Shown here: positions 63,950 to 64,000 of the stretch, in pieces
Layout: each line of letters starts with the position of its first letter
How positions within the stretch are numbered: position 1 is the stretch's first letter
Position numbers and translations under genes: made by a program
Assembly: GCF_014773385.1 (NCBI RefSeq)
Contig: NZ_JACXAI010000011.1
Span: 104,540-168,539, forward strand
Direction: 5' to 3'
Source: Metabacillus arenae
GTDB lineage: Bacteria; Bacillota; Bacilli; Bacillales; Bacillaceae
Length of the DNA: 64,000 nucleotides
The notes under the pieces: model-generated
Told to the model about the DNA's origin: nothing
Seen by the model: the letters and a program-made list of their open reading frames with translations, nothing else
Databases searched by the model: none

Positions 63950-64000
63950 CACAGGGTATGAAATAATTATTGGAGGGTGTGTGAATTCTTTGTGATTTAG

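Overview
The window looks like a chromosomal segment of a spore-forming Bacillaceae species: low-GC DNA, strong AGGAGG-type ribosome binding sites, sporulation-type small proteins, and a gene order close to the Bacillus subtilis yhaM-prsA-scoC-trpP-serC-hit-ecsABC-pbpF-hemEHY-yhfH-yhfI-lplJ-lcfB-yhfN region. Most genes from 0 to 42 kb are on the minus strand. The 42.6-57.3 kb part is mixed. No tRNA, rRNA, CRISPR array, phage or intact insertion sequence was seen.

Region 1 (1-6.7 kb): a polysaccharide-breakdown island. A membrane-anchored AraC-type regulator is followed by two CUT1 permeases, a lipoprotein solute-binding protein and a glycoside hydrolase family 88 enzyme cut by the window edge; uptake of unsaturated uronide oligosaccharides is likely. 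Region 2 (6.7-12.3 kb): two very small ORFs, an AprX-type subtilase, a three-domain cell-wall hydrolase, an IDEAL-domain protein and the M48 protease YhfN. Region 3 (12.3-20.8 kb): a TrpXYZ-like ABC importer, fatty-acid activation genes with a FadR operator, a striking 102-bp tandem repeat, lplJ, yhfI and yhfH.

Region 4 (20.9-36 kb) lies between yhfH and hemY. It holds a nitroreductase, a melREDCA-type alpha-galactoside operon, a second LacI-controlled sugar importer with a good promoter and a cre-like operator, an ABC-2 exporter, and several decayed genes. Region 5 (36-43.2 kb) is conserved housekeeping: hemY, hemH, hemE, pbpF and hmoB. Region 6 (43.3-58.7 kb) carries a membrane permease, ecsCBA, hit, serC, trpP (with a TRAP-like leader), yhaH, scoC, yhaI, a DUF3267 protein, a tandem pair of CBO0543-type membrane proteins, two tiny YjcZ/SscA-type proteins, prsA, yhaL and yhaM. 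Region 7 (58.7-64 kb) has a three-gene sugar or cyclitol cluster (TIM-barrel isomerase, MFS transporter, Gfo/Idh oxidoreductase) and a large copy of a dispersed repeat.

Functionally the window joins carbohydrate scavenging (three CUT1 importers, none with its own ATPase, plus one MFS porter) with secretion and protein quality control (PrsA, EcsABC, AprX, YhfN, ScoC), haem synthesis and haem breakdown. The non-standard content is mostly intergenic: a 102-bp tandem repeat built from 18/21-bp units, a GC-rich dispersed repeat family with at least three clear copies, two intergenic regions that may produce small RNAs, and several genes of under 65 codons.
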